From Pseudoluteimonas sp047602125 (GTDB lineage Bacteria > Pseudomonadota > Gammaproteobacteria > Xanthomonadales > Xanthomonadaceae): a stretch of DNA of 64,000 nt. A program made the position numbers and the translations under genes. The stretch lies in contig JASGIB010000001.1 of NCBI GenBank assembly GCA_047602125.1, forward strand, positions 744,001 to 808,000, read 5' to 3'. Under the pieces are notes generated by a model. It was given only the letters and a program-made list of their open reading frames with translations, was not told where the DNA came from and did no database searches. Shown piece by piece: positions 63,625 to 64,000 of the stretch (positions are counted from its first letter, which is position 1; each line of letters starts with the position of its first letter).

Positions 63625-64000
63625 AGGTTTCAATAATCGACTGGCGATTCAAGTCCGCACTCCTCAGCCATTTCTGACTCTTGGTTGAGCCCTCGACTTT
63701 TCCAATCCAGAGCAAAGCTTCTTCGCAGTCCTTGCTACTCCCTCTTGTGCCTAGTGATAACGACAAATTGAGCATGGACACGATATTCCCGTGTTCTGCT
63801 GCTATTCGTTGCCAGTAGATTCTTTTGTCGAGATCCGAATCAACTAAGGTGTAGTACTGGATCAAGCTAAACAGCGCTTTTGCATCTCCATCCCGCGCGG
63901 GGCCAGTTAGTTGCTTGATCTCTTCTACACTGAGGACGTACTTGTCGCCCGGCGTGACAGATTGGACGTCGTCTAAGGAGCTTCGATCCGAGCAAGCCGC
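63611..64000 (-). CDS. Sel1-like lipoprotein, N-terminus beyond window
   Basis: 130 codons open to the right edge. The visible part begins AACSDRSS, which would suit a lipobox Cys just inside the mature protein. It continues with a Sel1-like repeat: DGDAKALFSLIQYYTLVDSDLDKRIYWQRIAAEHGNIVSMLNLSLSLG (described in part), ending RQSIIETCKAG. Composition is strikingly AT-rich against the flanking genes. The C-terminal KAG and stop lie in a palindromic repeat. Partial, so function is unknown. Confidence 0.7.
   Translation of the reverse strand, partial: AACSDRSSLDDVQSVTPGDKYVLSVEEIKQLTGPARDGDAKALFSLIQYYTLVDSDLDKRIYWQRIAAEHGNIVSMLNLSLSLGTRGSSKDCEEALLWIGKVEGSTKSQKWLRSADLNRQSIIETCKAG

Overview
The window is high-GC, densely packed bacterial chromosome with no rRNA, tRNA, CRISPR array, insertion sequence or prophage that I can see. 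Family content and gene order point to a gammaproteobacterium of the Xanthomonadaceae (Lysobacter/Luteimonas/Xanthomonas relatives). The main clues are hemA-prfA, ahpC-ahpF-oxyR, lptD-surA-pdxA-rsmA-apaG-apaH, lgt-thyA-folA, two-subunit-alpha transhydrogenase, secreted M4 metalloproteases with PKD or PPC tails, and a GTG-rich, ATGA-overlap style of operon. The genus assignment is inference; no 16S gene is present.

Layout. 0-8 kb: a TPR lipoprotein-pathway neighbour diverges from hemA (tetrapyrrole synthesis) and prfA (RF1). A chained operon follows: GNAT, moaB, an HTH protein and polyphosphate kinase 2. A leftward operon then encodes YihY, a TlpA-like lipoprotein and acylphosphatase. 8-11 kb: wrbA, a DUF2069 membrane protein, a TPR-sulfotransferase and a short asparaginase-like protein. 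11-17 kb: an accessory zone with a secreted hypothetical, DUF488, a one-TM protein and two tandem M4 metalloproteases, each closed by the same GC-rich terminator hairpin. 17-26 kb: SufT, transhydrogenase genes split by a sigma-factor/membrane-protein/DUF3106 module, and DUF1631. 26-29 kb: nitroreductase, 5'-3' exonuclease, NUDIX hydrolase and a sugar MFS porter. 29-38 kb: prolyl aminopeptidase and prmC diverge from ahpC-ahpF-VOC-oxyR (peroxide defence), followed by a CapA-like protein and msrA. 38-47 kb: EamA transporter, glnS, nucleoside deaminase, two UbiH-type hydroxylases, a cobalamin adenosyltransferase and a histone-deacetylase-family enzyme. 47-54 kb: outer-membrane biogenesis (lptD, surA), then pdxA, csaA, rsmA, apaG, apaH. 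54-64 kb: a TolB/TPR membrane protein, folA-thyA-lgt, two TPM proteins with LemA, a TerC-family protein, dgkA, a POT peptide transporter and a partial Sel1-like lipoprotein.

Things that stand out. (1) At least seven genes have a TAnnnT-type hexamer exactly 6 nt before the start codon, which predicts leaderless mRNAs. (2) lptD carries a one-base insertion that, if real, joins its frame to surA as one 1275-codon reading frame. (3) The two M4 genes have almost identical propeptides but clearly diverged catalytic domains, and share conserved upstream blocks. (4) The transhydrogenase operon is interrupted by a divergent sigma module. (5) Three different palindromic repeats at 3' ends supply the stop codon of the adjacent gene. 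I found no clearly new multi-gene defence or biosynthetic system; most of the window is core metabolism.
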